Position numbers and translations under genes: made by a program
Notes under the pieces: generated by a model
Told to the model about the DNA's origin: nothing
Databases searched by the model: none
What the model saw: only the letters and a program-made list of their open reading frames with translations
Assembly: GCA_965115995.1 (NCBI GenBank)
Contig: OZ220472.1
Span: 2,728,001-2,792,000 of the forward strand
Length of the DNA: 64,000 bases
Direction of reading: 5' to 3'
DNA from: Poriferisodalis sp026713105
Lineage (GTDB): Bacteria > Actinomycetota > Acidimicrobiia > Acidimicrobiales > Poriferisodalaceae
In this document: positions 44,397-53,326 of the stretch, piece by piece
Layout of the letters: each line of letters starts with the position of its first letter
How positions within the stretch are numbered: the stretch's first letter is position 1

Positions 44397-46325
44397 ATGA
44401 ACGGCGACGACGGGGGATCGGGGACCCACTGGATCCAGTGGGCTGGCGCGCTCGTCGTTGTCGGCGCCCTGGTCGTGCTTGTTTCGATATGGCTGTTCGG
44501 CGGCGGTGACGAGCGTGAGGAGTCCGAGGCCGACAGCACCGAGGTCACCGCTTCTGCGGCGGCCACGACTCCAACCGCTGAAACTCCGATCGACGAGCCC
44601 GTCGGCAGTGCCGAGACTGCACCGACCACAGTGCCGACAAGTACCGAAGATGCCGCTGACGACGTGGAAGCCGAGGAGGTCCTCGAGGTCGACGTCGAGG
44701 AGGCCGTCGAAGACGAGACCCCCGACGGTGCGGGCGCTCCGGCCACAACGGACGCACCGCTCGAACGCTTCGTGAACGTCGCCGCGAGCGGCAGCCATTC
44801 GTGCGCGATACGCGACGACGGAGCCCTGGTGTGCTGGGGCAGCAACGTCACTGGTCAAGCTGAACCGCCCGAGGGCGAATTCACTGATGTCGCCGTCGGC
44901 GAATCACACTCGTGCGCGGTGCGCACCGACGGCACCGTGGCCTGCTGGGGCTCCAACGACTCGAGCGAGTCCGATCCGCATCCGGGTGAGTACACCGCCG
45001 TGACGGCCGGCGACGCGTACACATGCGGCCTCATGACCAACCGCACGCTGCGGTGCTGGGGCGAGAATCGGTATGGACAAACGAATCCGCCCGCCGGCGA
45101 GTTCACCGGAGTGTCGGCCGGCTCGTACCACGCCTGCGGTGTGCGCACGGACGACTCCTTGGCGTGCTGGGGTTGGAACGCCTCGGATCGTGCGTCGCCG
45201 CCTGATGGCGCCTTCCTCGAGGTCTCGGCGGGCGACGTGCACAGTTGCGGGGTGCGCAGCGACGCCACGCTGGCGTGCTGGGGGTTCGGAGGCCTCGGGC
45301 GCACCACGAGTCCCGGCGGCAGTTACACGGCGGTCTCTGCCGGCTCGCTGACCTCGTGTGCACTGCGAGTCACCGGCGGTGTCCGGTGCTGGGGCGCCAA
45401 CGAGAGCGGCGAAGGAGACCCGCCGTCGACCGCGTTTCGCTCCGTGTCGACCTACGGCTTGGCGTCTTGCGGGATCTCGACCGACGGTGTCCTCATCTGT
45501 TGGGGCGACGACCTGAGCGAGCTGACCTCGGCGCCCACCGGCGCCTTCGACACGGTGGCCAGCGGGTTCGGGCATTCCTGCGCTGTCCGCACCGACGAAC
45601 CTGTCACATGCTGGGGCGCAGACCTGTGGGGACGGGCGTCGCCGCCCGCCGGGAATTTCTGGGATGTGTCCGCCAGCGGTCTGTATTCGTGCGGAGTGCG
45701 CTCAAGTGGCGCTGCCGCCTGCTGGGGGCGCGGCAACTACGGATCCAGCGAGCCGCCGGGGGGCAGCTTCAACACGGTGACGGCCGGTCTGGAACACGCT
45801 TGCGGGATCCTCGAGGACCAGAGCGTGGCCTGCTGGGGCGACAACCGGTACGGGCAGACTGACACACCGCCGGGCACCTTCGTCAAGGTGTCGGCAGGCG
45901 GTCACTTCTCGTGCGGGTCGCGTCACGACAGAAAGGTCGTCTGCTGGGGGGACGACGGTTTCGGGCAGACCACGGTGCCCGACGGTGAATATCTCGGCGT
46001 CGCCGCCGGCTGGGCGACCGCCTGCGCCACCGGCCTCGACGGCTCGCTCACCTGCTGGGGCCGAAACGACGTCGGCCAAGCAGAGCCTCCGGCGGGCGGC
46101 TTTCTGTATGTCTCGATGCAACAGGACTACGGATGCGGAGTTCGGACCAACGGTGCGATTCAGTGCTGGGGCGATGTGACCGAGGCCGACATGGCGGTGC
46201 CTGACGGCCCGTTCGCGCAGGTTTCGGTGGGCTGGCAGCATGCGTGCGGCCTGCGGCGCGATGACACAGTGGCTTGCTGGCTGACACAGGCTGTGCCGAC
46301 GCCGGAATTCGTCGTCCAGCCTTGA
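44397..46325 (+). CDS. membrane-anchored surface protein with fourteen RCC1-like repeats
   Basis: A 642-residue protein with a short cytoplasmic start, one membrane helix (about 12-35), a 90-residue acidic Thr/Glu/Ala/Pro linker, and fourteen consecutive 37-residue RCC1-like repeats from about residue 127 to the end. Each repeat runs V-x-x-G-x-x-H/x-x-C, then nine residues, then C-W-G, so every one of the fourteen repeats keeps a C-x9-C-W pair. Fourteen repeats would build two seven-bladed propellers, with a possible disulfide in each blade, outside the cell. It is transcribed alone. Function is unknown; adhesion or ligand binding is possible. Confidence 0.85.
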   Translation: MNGDDGGSGTHWIQWAGALVVVGALVVLVSIWLFGGGDEREESEADSTEVTASAAATTPTAETPIDEPVGSAETAPTTVPTSTEDAADDVEAEEVLEVDVEEAVEDETPDGAGAPATTDAPLERFVNVAASGSHSCAIRDDGALVCWGSNVTGQAEPPEGEFTDVAVGESHSCAVRTDGTVACWGSNDSSESDPHPGEYTAVTAGDAYTCGLMTNRTLRCWGENRYGQTNPPAGEFTGVSAGSYHACGVRTDDSLACWGWNASDRASPPDGAFLEVSAGDVHSCGVRSDATLACWGFGGLGRTTSPGGSYTAVSAGSLTSCALRVTGGVRCWGANESGEGDPPSTAFRSVSTYGLASCGISTDGVLICWGDDLSELTSAPTGAFDTVASGFGHSCAVRTDEPVTCWGADLWGRASPPAGNFWDVSASGLYSCGVRSSGAAACWGRGNYGSSEPPGGSFNTVTAGLEHACGILEDQSVACWGDNRYGQTDTPPGTFVKVSAGGHFSCGSRHDRKVVCWGDDGFGQTTVPDGEYLGVAAGWATACATGLDGSLTCWGRNDVGQAEPPAGGFLYVSMQQDYGCGVRTNGAIQCWGDVTEADMAVPDGPFAQVSVGWQHACGLRRDDTVACWLTQAVPTPEFVVQP

Positions 46326-46447
46326 ACCGGCTGGTGCCGGAGGCTGACGTTGCTCGGCCATGCCGCGCGCTGGCCCGCAGCGCAGAACGCGTCATGGGGC
46401 GCGAGACTGCGCGCTGCAATTCCTGAGGGCAGGTATGTGGGGGAAGC

Positions 46448-47875
46448 GTGACGGCGACGATTGCTGAGCTGGCGGCGGGCTACCGGGATGGGTCACGGTC
46501 TCCGGTCGAGGCGACCGAGGAGTGCCTGGCTGCCATTGCGGCGCTGGACGGGCGCGTCGGTGCTTGGCAGGCGGTCTATGGGGACGAGGCCCGGGCGGCG
46601 GCCGAGGCTGCTGAGGTTGCGCTGGATCTGGCGGCCGGGGAGCCGGTGGGGCCGTTCTGGGGGGTGCCGTTCGCACTTAAGGACATCGTGGACGTCGAGG
46701 GTCGGGTGACGACGGCGGGATCTGCTGCGTGGGCCGACCGGATCTCGCCGATGACGGGCACGGTTGCCCGGCGTTTGCTGGAGGCCGGCGGGATCCTGCT
46801 GGGCAAGACCAAGACGGTCGAGTTCGCCATGGGCGGCTGGGGCACCAACCAGCACATGGGAACGCCTTGGAATCCTTGGGATCCTGACGTGTTGCGCACG
46901 CCGGGCGGATCGTCGTCGGGGTCGGGTGCGGCGGTGGCGTCGGGCATGGCGCCGTGCGCAGTGGGAACTGATACGGGCGGTTCGGTGCGGTTGCCGGCGG
47001 CGCTGTGCGGGATCGTCGGGCTGAAGACCACCGAGGGCCTGCTGCCGATCGACGGGATCGTTCCCCTGTCGCACACGCTGGACACGCCTGGGCCGTTGGC
47101 TCGCTCGGTGCTCGACGCCGCGCTGATGTTTGATGCCATGTTGGGCACTGCCCCCGCCGAGGTCGAGCGGGACTGGCAGGCGGGGGACGGTCGCTATGGG
47201 GCGCTGCGGGCGGCTGTGGACGGAGGCATGGGCGGTCGGCGGATCGGCTGTCTGAGCGAGGCCGAGCGGGTCGGCGTCGAGGCAGATCAGCTCGCCGCGT
47301 ATGACGATGCGCTTGAAGTGCTGGCGGGGCTGGGAGCCGACGTGGTGCCCTTCGACCCGCCGACGTCATTCGAGGAGATGAAGAACACCAGGTTCGTGAT
47401 CGTGACCGCGGAGTCCTACCACTACTACGGCGAGCTCATGGAGGACCCGAACTCGAAGGTGGACGAGCGGGTGCGGGCCAGGGTGCTGCCAGGGGCCGGG
47501 GTCTCGGCCAGCGACTACATCGCAGCCATGCTGCAGCGGCGTGTCGACTTGGCCGAGTTCGCCAAAGCATTCGAGGGGTTCGATGCAATGGCGACGCCGA
47601 CCACGCCGATGCTGCCGCTGCGGGTGGACGAGGCCGACGAGACGAATACTCCGGCGTTGTTCACCCGTGCGGCCAACTTCTTGGCGTTGTGCTCGACGAC
47701 GGTGCCGACGGGCGTGTCGGAGCCCGGATCGGCAACCGGACCGGCGGGCGGCCTGCCGACGTCGATCCAGTTCATGTGCCGTGGCGGCAACGAGACGCTG
47801 TCGCTGTCGTTGGCGGCCGCGTATGAGGCCGCCCGTGGGCCGATGCCCGCGCCGCCGCTGTGGGCCGGCGAGTGA
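46448..47875 (+). CDS. amidase (amidase signature family)
   Basis: A 475-residue amidase signature enzyme with the Ser-cisSer-Lys triad: K78 in VPFALKDIVD, the cis-serine S155 in PGGSSSGSG and the nucleophile S179 in GTDTGGSVRLPA. It hydrolyses an amide of unknown nature; the gatA-type partners are absent, so it is not the tRNA amidotransferase. The GTG at 46448 follows a GGGGGAAG ribosome-binding site. It precedes a cupin, an ABM-family and a CoA transferase pair, all on the same strand, possibly one catabolic group. Confidence 0.88.
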   Translation: MTATIAELAAGYRDGSRSPVEATEECLAAIAALDGRVGAWQAVYGDEARAAAEAAEVALDLAAGEPVGPFWGVPFALKDIVDVEGRVTTAGSAAWADRISPMTGTVARRLLEAGGILLGKTKTVEFAMGGWGTNQHMGTPWNPWDPDVLRTPGGSSSGSGAAVASGMAPCAVGTDTGGSVRLPAALCGIVGLKTTEGLLPIDGIVPLSHTLDTPGPLARSVLDAALMFDAMLGTAPAEVERDWQAGDGRYGALRAAVDGGMGGRRIGCLSEAERVGVEADQLAAYDDALEVLAGLGADVVPFDPPTSFEEMKNTRFVIVTAESYHYYGELMEDPNSKVDERVRARVLPGAGVSASDYIAAMLQRRVDLAEFAKAFEGFDAMATPTTPMLPLRVDEADETNTPALFTRAANFLALCSTTVPTGVSEPGSATGPAGGLPTSIQFMCRGGNETLSLSLAAAYEAARGPMPAPPLWAGE

Positions 47876-47924
47876 GACGAATACCGCAGTCGCTGACGGC
47901 CGACGAGACCAGGAGCACTTGACG

Positions 47925-48299
47925 ATGAAGATCACCTGGATGCGCACCGACGCTGACGGTCGGACCGCCTTCGAGGACCTCGAGGTCGCCACGACCCAAG
48001 GCGAGCGCGGCAGGGAGACCCCGCTGCTGGCAGTGGACGGCGTGTTCTTCCGCACCGACCAGCCAGCGCTGGACATGGATTTCCACAACGCTCCCCGCCG
48101 GCAGTTGGTGATCCCGCTCGGCGGCGAGCTCGAGGTTGAGGCCGGCGACGGCACGACGCGGCGAATCGGCACCGGCGATGCCCTGCTGGCCGATGATCTG
48201 AGCGGTCAGGGCCACAAGTCCCGCTTCATTCCTGACGGCGCGACCGTGGTGTTCGGGGTGCTGGCTGACGACGTCGACCCCGCCGCTTGGCGGGCGTAA
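47925..48299 (+). CDS. cupin-like small protein
   Basis: A 124-residue protein with a single cupin-like barrel. The N-terminal region reads MKITWMRTDADGRTAFEDLEV. The cupin core then has FHNAPRRQLVIPLGGELEVEAGDG (motif 1, with H in place of the full HxH pair) and GDALLADDLSGQGHKSRF (motif 2). The ATG at 47925 starts the first strand. Small cupins of this kind may be isomerases, binding proteins or have no known activity. It begins 49 bases after the amidase gene. Confidence 0.72.
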   Translation: MKITWMRTDADGRTAFEDLEVATTQGERGRETPLLAVDGVFFRTDQPALDMDFHNAPRRQLVIPLGGELEVEAGDGTTRRIGTGDALLADDLSGQGHKSRFIPDGATVVFGVLADDVDPAAWRA

Positions 48300-48460
48300 G
48301 GGCCGGACCGGCGAGCGCAACCACGTTGGGCCTGAGTTGGTGGCCCACTCGATGTGCGCCCGCAGGCAGCCCGCACTGTTCGTGGTAGGCATGCAGCCGC
48401 GGTTCGGTGCTCAGCGCATCTCGACGCCGCCGCAGCGAACCCCACCAAGGAGCGACGACC

Positions 48461-48766
48461 ATGAGCAAGGCAACGGTGATCGGCAGCTTCACTTGCCAAG
48501 ACGGCAAGGCTGACGAGATGGAAGCCGTGCTGGCTTCGATGGTCGAAGCGGCCAAGGACGAGCCCGGCGTGGAGATCTACTCGTACCACCGCGGCGAGGG
48601 AAACCAGTTCTGGTTCTTCGCCCTGATGAACGACGCTGAGTCGATGCAGCACCACGGCCAGACACCTGCCATGCAAGAGGCGATGGCTGCCTTCGGCCCG
48701 CTGATGGGTTCGCCCCCGCAGATGCAGATGACCACGCCGATCGCTGCGATCGGTCTGGATCTCTAA
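48461..48766 (+). CDS. antibiotic biosynthesis monooxygenase (ABM) family protein
   Basis: A 101-residue ferredoxin-like ABM domain: KATVIGSFTCQDGKADEMEAVLASMVEAAKDEPGVEIYSYHRGEGNQFWFFALMNDAESMQHH. Such proteins oxidise or bind small aromatic or quinone-like compounds without a metal or flavin, though many have no known substrate. AAGGAG lies about 9 bases before the ATG at 48461, which decides the start. It lies in the group leading to the CoA transferase genes (18 bases upstream of subunit A). Confidence 0.82.
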   Translation: MSKATVIGSFTCQDGKADEMEAVLASMVEAAKDEPGVEIYSYHRGEGNQFWFFALMNDAESMQHHGQTPAMQEAMAAFGPLMGSPPQMQMTTPIAAIGLDL

Positions 48767-48784
48767 TTCCCCCCGGCGGGAGAC

Positions 48785-49495
48785 ATGATCGACAAGCGGG
48801 CAGCGAGCGCAGCAACCGCCGTCGCAGCCGTTGACGACGGCGCGACCGTCATGATCGGCGGCTTCGGCGAGGCCGGCAGCCCGATCGAGTTGGTCCATGC
48901 CCTCATCGATCAGGGCGCCTCGGAGCTGACGGTCATCAGCAACAACGCCGGCAACGGGCAGGTCGGATTGGCTGCGCTCATCCGCTGCGGCCGGGTCGCC
49001 AAGATCATCGGCTCATACCCCCGCAGCTCGAATTCGACGGTCTTCACTGACTTCTACAGGGCTGGACGCATCGAACTCGAGTTGGCGCCCCAGGGCACCC
49101 TTGCCGAGCGCATCAGGGCCGGTGGGGCCGGCATCCCGGCCTTCTACACGCCCACCGGGGCCGCTACCGAGCTGGCCGACGGCAAGGAGCAGCGGGAGTT
49201 CGACGGCCGGCCGCACCTGCTCGAGCACGCCCTCACCGCCGACTGGGCGCTGATCAAGGCTCGGGCGGCCGACTGGCACGGCAACCTGCTGTACAGCAAG
49301 ACAGCTCGCAACTTCGGTCCGATCATGGCGATGGCCGCCGAGACGACGGTGGTGCAGGCTTCGTCGGTGGATGCGCCAGGGGCACTCGACCCCGAGACCA
49401 TTGTCACGCCGGGGATCTTCGTCGACCGCGTCGTGCACGTCCCCGATCCTGCACAAGAACTCGAATTGGTCGCCCAGGGAGCGCACTACCCATGA
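48785..49495 (+). CDS. 3-oxoacid/3-oxoadipate-type CoA transferase, subunit A
   Basis: A 236-residue alpha subunit of a family I CoA transferase (ScoA/PcaI/AtoD type). The CoA-binding segment VMIGGFGEAGSPIELVHAL is near the N-terminus, followed by ELTVISNNAG and a typical C-terminal TPGIFVDRVVHVP. Family I enzymes move CoA from succinyl- or acetyl-CoA to a 3-oxo acid. The stop overlaps the start of subunit B (ATGA at 49492-49495). The acid substrate cannot be told from the sequence. Confidence 0.9.
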   Translation: MIDKRAASAATAVAAVDDGATVMIGGFGEAGSPIELVHALIDQGASELTVISNNAGNGQVGLAALIRCGRVAKIIGSYPRSSNSTVFTDFYRAGRIELELAPQGTLAERIRAGGAGIPAFYTPTGAATELADGKEQREFDGRPHLLEHALTADWALIKARAADWHGNLLYSKTARNFGPIMAMAAETTVVQASSVDAPGALDPETIVTPGIFVDRVVHVPDPAQELELVAQGAHYP

Positions 49496-50175
49496 ACGAG
49501 CAGCTGCCCGCCGCCCTCGGAGCACGGCTCACCAGGGAACAGATTGCCGAGCGCGCCGCTCAGGACATTGCCGACGGGTCCTACGTGAACCTGGGGATCG
49601 GGATGCCCGAGCTGATCGCGCAATTCGTCCCCGAGGGGCGTGAGATCGTGCTGCACACCGAGAACGGCTTGCTGGGGATGGGCCCGGCGCCGGCGCCTGA
49701 TGCGGTCGACGTCGAGCTGATCAATGCAGGCAAGAAGCCGGTCACGGCGAATCCCGGTGCTTCCTACTTCCATCACGCTGACAGTTTCGCCATGGTCCGG
49801 GGAGGGCATCTGGACCTGTGCGTCCTCGGTGCCATGGAAGTTGCTGCCAACGGAGATCTCGCGAATTGGTCGACTGGGCGAGATGATGCGATCCCAGCCG
49901 TCGGCGGGGCTATGGATCTCGTGTCAGGGGTCCGCACTGTGCGCGTCATGACGACCCACTGCACTCGGGATGGGACGCCAAAGCTCGTCGAGAAGTGCTC
50001 GTACCCGCTGACCGGGGCCGAAGTGGTCAGCCGTATCTACACCGATCTCGCGGTCGTCGATGTCACGCCGGACGGCTTCGCGCTGATCGAGACAGCCCCC
50101 GGGGTGTCTTTCGACGACGTCGCTGCTCGGACCGCTGCATCTCTCCGCGACGCCCGAGAGAGTTCCCTCACCTGA
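49492..50175 (+). CDS. 3-oxoacid/3-oxoadipate-type CoA transferase, subunit B
   Basis: A 227-residue beta subunit. The catalytic glutamate is E57 in LHTENGLLGMGP, equivalent to the SENG glutamate of pig succinyl-CoA:3-oxoacid CoA transferase. Further family segments are YVNLGIGMPELIAQFVP and the SFAMVRGGHLDLCVLGAMEV stretch. Its ATG overlaps the stop of subunit A by four bases. Together with the A subunit it forms the active enzyme. It is the last gene of the group starting at the amidase. Confidence 0.92.
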   Translation: MNEQLPAALGARLTREQIAERAAQDIADGSYVNLGIGMPELIAQFVPEGREIVLHTENGLLGMGPAPAPDAVDVELINAGKKPVTANPGASYFHHADSFAMVRGGHLDLCVLGAMEVAANGDLANWSTGRDDAIPAVGGAMDLVSGVRTVRVMTTHCTRDGTPKLVEKCSYPLTGAEVVSRIYTDLAVVDVTPDGFALIETAPGVSFDDVAARTAASLRDARESSLT

Positions 50176-50307
50176 GGCAGCCCGCCGTCTCCGACGCGGG
50201 ATGCGGCTGGGTCGCCGCCTGCGGCCTCGTCCGTCAGGCACGGTGACGCTGCGACTGTGGCGAGGCGCGACAGAGCGCACCCGCCGGGCGGCCATAGGGT
50301 GGGCAGC

Positions 50308-50778
50308 GTGCTGGCGGTGCTGATTCTGTTGCTCCTCTCGGTGCCGCTGTTGGAGCTGTTCGTCATCGTGCAGGTGGCGGGCGGGCTGGGCGCTGGCCAG
50401 ACCATCTTGCTGCTGGTGGTGGTGTCGGTCGTGGGCGCTTGGATGGTGCGGCACTCGGGGCTCGGTGTGCTGAATCAGATCCGCACTCGCTTGGCTCAAG
50501 GCGAGATCCCTGGCAACGAGCTCGTCGACGGACTGCTGATCCTGCTCGCCGGCGCATTCATGCTGACGCCCGGCTTCCTGACCGACGCAGTCGGGCTGCT
50601 GATGCTCTTCCCGCCGACCCGCAAAGCCGTACGCTCGATACTCGTGCGCCGTTACGCCAAGCGAGTCGATATCGCTGGCTGGTCCGGTGCACAGGGCGGT
50701 CCTGGCGGTCCTCGTCGCTTCGGCTCCCCCCTCGACGCCGAGAGCTTCACGAAGGACACCGATGACCGGACCGACTGA
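50308..50778 (+). CDS. FxsA family membrane protein
   Basis: A 156-residue membrane protein of the FxsA family (E. coli FxsA suppresses F-plasmid-mediated phage exclusion; the normal role is unclear). Hydrophobic segments are at about 1-24, 28-46 and 70-92. The family core includes LLELFVIVQVAGGLGAGQTILLLV and LLILLAGAFMLTPGFLTDAVGLLMLFPPTR. The GTG at 50308 is chosen as it opens the first helix; an earlier in-frame start at 50257 adds a polar leader. The end overlaps the SH3-domain gene by 17 bases. Confidence 0.85.
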   Translation: MLAVLILLLLSVPLLELFVIVQVAGGLGAGQTILLLVVVSVVGAWMVRHSGLGVLNQIRTRLAQGEIPGNELVDGLLILLAGAFMLTPGFLTDAVGLLMLFPPTRKAVRSILVRRYAKRVDIAGWSGAQGGPGGPRRFGSPLDAESFTKDTDDRTD

Positions 50779-51655
50779 CTTTCCAGAACCCCCAGGCATG
50801 GGACCTCCGCCGAACGAGGGCCTGATAGCGCTGAAGGATCGACTCCCCCTCGGCATCGCGCTGCTGGCACTCGCGGTAGCGATCGCAGCGCTGGTGGTCG
50901 CCGTCGGGGACTCCGACAACGACGATGATGGCGATGCGCCTGAGGCCACCGCCACTACGTCCGCGCCCGCGGCAGCGACGCCGGCCCCGATACCCACCAC
51001 GACCATCGGCACGGTCCAGACACTGCCGCCCACGCCCACAACGGCGGCCGACCAGCAGATCGTTACCGCCACAACAGTCCCCGAGGTCGAGGTCGACGAC
51101 GGCGCAGAGCAACGCTTGATCTTTGCTGTCGTGGGCATCGGCTACGACAGCACGCTGAACGTGCGCGATGAGCCGGGAGGCCAGATCGTCGCCAAGCTCG
51201 ACTCGACGGACACCGGAGTCGTTCCGACCGGCACGATCCAAGTGGTCACCGGGGTGTCCTGGCACGAGGTGCACGCAGCCGGCGTTGTCGGCTGGGTCAG
51301 CGGCGAGTACGTGACCCCGTTGGGTGCGACCGCCGACGCGACGACCGAGATCGTGGGGCGCCTCGGCGAGACGCCCAGCGCCGCCAACTTGGCAGCGTTG
51401 GGTCGGACCGTCGCGGGTGCTGTCGCATCCGAGGAGCCCGAGTCGCGGGTGAGGATCTCGGGTGAGCCGACAGTGGGCGAGCTCAGCGAGGTCACGATGG
51501 ATGTCGTCGGTCAGCCTGACGACTCGATCCGTGGCTTCCGGCTGCACGTATTCGCGACCCGCAACAGCGACGGAACGTTCACGCTGCGCAACGTCGAGGG
51601 CACCGTGATGTGCTACATCGAACGAGGCGTCAACGCCCAGGGCCTCTGCAACTAG
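50762..51655 (+). CDS. membrane-anchored SH3-like domain protein
   Basis: A 297-residue protein with a cytoplasmic start of about 30 residues, one membrane helix (about 30-48), and a Thr/Pro/Ala-rich linker (about 55-115). It then has an extracytoplasmic bacterial SH3-like domain (about 120-185: TLNVRDEPGGQIVAKLD ... WHEVHAAGVVGWVSGEYV), a type that often binds cell-wall peptides. The C-terminal 100 residues are unassigned and contain two Cys near the end. The ATG at 50762 overlaps the FxsA gene by 17 bases, so the two are probably co-expressed. Confidence 0.82.
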   Translation: MTGPTDFPEPPGMGPPPNEGLIALKDRLPLGIALLALAVAIAALVVAVGDSDNDDDGDAPEATATTSAPAAATPAPIPTTTIGTVQTLPPTPTTAADQQIVTATTVPEVEVDDGAEQRLIFAVVGIGYDSTLNVRDEPGGQIVAKLDSTDTGVVPTGTIQVVTGVSWHEVHAAGVVGWVSGEYVTPLGATADATTEIVGRLGETPSAANLAALGRTVAGAVASEEPESRVRISGEPTVGELSEVTMDVVGQPDDSIRGFRLHVFATRNSDGTFTLRNVEGTVMCYIERGVNAQGLCN

Positions 51656-51684
51656 CGAGGGTTCGGCTGACGGGAACAGCTCCC

Positions 51685-52620
51685 GTGCGAGGACAACGTC
51701 TGCGGCTGCTGGTCGTTCTTGCCGTCGGCGTGCTGGCATTCGTGCCCGGACGGTTCGCCTACGCAGCGATCGACCATCCCCTGGTGGGCACGCCGTACGG
51801 CACGGCGCTCGATCTGTGCGTCGCGCTCATCGTGCTGTGCTGGATGGCCTCGACCCTCACACGGGACTATTCCTGGGTGGACCGGCTGTGGTCGATCCTG
51901 CCGGCGGTGTACTGCCTGATCGTCGCCGCCGACGCCGGATTCGGCTCCGCCCGGATCACCGTCATGGCTGCGCTCGGGTGCCTGTGGGGAGTCCGGCTGT
52001 CGCTCAACTTGGTCCGCAGGGACGGGTACCGGGTCGGCAACCAGGACTACCGGTGGATCTACACCCGGGAGCAGTACCGCCCGGTGGCATTCGAGGTGCT
52101 CAGCGTGTTGGTGATATCCGCCGGTCAGCTGGCAGTGATCTGGCTGTTCACGTCGCCGGTTCATCAGGCGTGGCTGCACGCCGAGACGCCGCTGGGCTGG
52201 CTGGACTACGTCGCGACCGTGACGTTCTTGGTCTTGTTGGTGCTCGAGACGATCGCCGACGGGCAGATGTGGCGCTTCCAGCAGGACAAGGCACGGCTGA
52301 TCGCCGAGGGCGCTGAGGTGGAGCGGCCGTTCCTCACCGAGGGGCTGTTCCGCTATTGCCGCCATCCCAACTGCACCTGCGAGCAAGCCATGTGGGTGGT
52401 GTTCTACCTATTCGCCGTCTCGGCGGGGGGCCGGCTGTGGCACTGGACCGGATTGGGGTTCGTGATTCTGCTGGTGCTGTTTCGGGTGTCGACGAGGCTC
52501 ACTGAGAAGATCTCGAGCGAGAGGTATCCCGGCTACAGCCGGTACCAGGCGGCGGTGCCCATGTTCGTCCCGAACCCGCTCAACCCGAGGCGGCGGCGGG
52601 CGCAGCCGGTGTACCTGTAG
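51685..52620 (+). CDS. DUF1295/steroid 5-alpha-reductase-like membrane protein
   Basis: A 311-residue polytopic membrane protein resembling the DUF1295 family, related to steroid 5-alpha reductases and isoprenylcysteine methyltransferases. The landmark segments are NLVRRDGYRVGNQDYRW in a cytoplasmic loop, WRFQQDKARLIAEG, and the C-terminal GLFRYCRHPNCTCEQAMW with the RHP motif, followed by ERYPGYSRYQ near the end. The GTG at 51685 opens a short polar leader before the first helix. It starts 29 bases after the SH3-domain gene. The lipid or sterol substrate is unknown. Confidence 0.85.
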   Translation: MRGQRLRLLVVLAVGVLAFVPGRFAYAAIDHPLVGTPYGTALDLCVALIVLCWMASTLTRDYSWVDRLWSILPAVYCLIVAADAGFGSARITVMAALGCLWGVRLSLNLVRRDGYRVGNQDYRWIYTREQYRPVAFEVLSVLVISAGQLAVIWLFTSPVHQAWLHAETPLGWLDYVATVTFLVLLVLETIADGQMWRFQQDKARLIAEGAEVERPFLTEGLFRYCRHPNCTCEQAMWVVFYLFAVSAGGRLWHWTGLGFVILLVLFRVSTRLTEKISSERYPGYSRYQAAVPMFVPNPLNPRRRRAQPVYL

Positions 52621-52623
52621 CGG

Positions 52624-53028
52624 TCAGGCGGGATCGGGCATCTCGGCGGTGCCGTAGCCCTCGTCCACCACGCCTTCGGTGAAGAACGCCTCCCACCACA
52701 GGCCGTTGGGATCGGTGACCCAGGACTTGTGCTGGAGCTGGTAGCCGCACACCAGGTCGTTCTGGTCGGAGCGGGGCAGCTCTGCTGAGTCGATGTGGGA
52801 GCGCAGGTCGGTGAGCTCGCCATGCGTCTCCACCTGGATGCCGTAGTGGGCCGAGCCAGGCTGCCCGCAGCCGTGGGTGTCCAGCGAGAAGTTGACCCGG
52901 GGGTCCTCCAGCATCCACTTGGCGTAGTCGGGGCGTCGCAGCGTGGGTTCGCAGCCGAAGAGCCGGGTGTAGAACTCGATCGACTCGCCGAGGTCGTCGA
53001 CCTGAAGCCCGATGTGCATGCGTCGCAT
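52624..53028 (-). CDS. ArsI/CadI-like VOC protein
   Basis: A 134-residue VOC protein whose sequence follows the ArsI/CadI group: HIGLQVDDLGESIEFYTRLFG, YAKWMLEDPRVNF and KSWVTDPNGLWWEAFF. ArsI cleaves the C-As bond of methylarsenite; CadI is a cadmium-induced relative. The iron-binding set can be placed as H5, H61 and E113. Where ArsI has a vicinal Cys pair for As(III), this protein has only C94 followed by Gly, so arsenic chemistry is doubtful. ATG at 53028 or 53019 are alternative starts. It stands alone, with no ars genes near. Confidence 0.8.
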   Translation of the reverse strand: MRRMHIGLQVDDLGESIEFYTRLFGCEPTLRRPDYAKWMLEDPRVNFSLDTHGCGQPGSAHYGIQVETHGELTDLRSHIDSAELPRSDQNDLVCGYQLQHKSWVTDPNGLWWEAFFTEGVVDEGYGTAEMPDPA

Positions 53029-53326
53029 GGTCCGAACGTTACGGCACCCTGCGACGTGCTGTCTGCCCGGTCTTGCCAACCAGCTGCACCGACTGCCTGC
53101 AGCAAACCGGTGACGCCGACCGGCTGAATCGCGGCGTTGCATCGGTCGCCCCCGAGCGCTGACCTGCTGTGCCGTGCCGAAGAGCACAGCGGTGCCAACG
53201 GCTGCGCCAGTGGCCCGTCGGCGCAGCCGCGGCAGACTGCTCGCCGTTGGACCCGGCTTCCCGAGCTGAGCACTCAAGTCGGATGCTGAGATTCGCCGTC
53301 GTCCCGGCAGCGAGCAGGAGACCACC
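53029..53326. other. 298-base gap between divergent genes
   Basis: The region between the ArsI/CadI-like gene (leftward) and the alpha/beta hydrolase gene (rightward) shows no convincing gene, hairpin or promoter. CAGGAG at 53315-53320 serves as the ribosome-binding site of the hydrolase gene. Confidence 0.5.
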
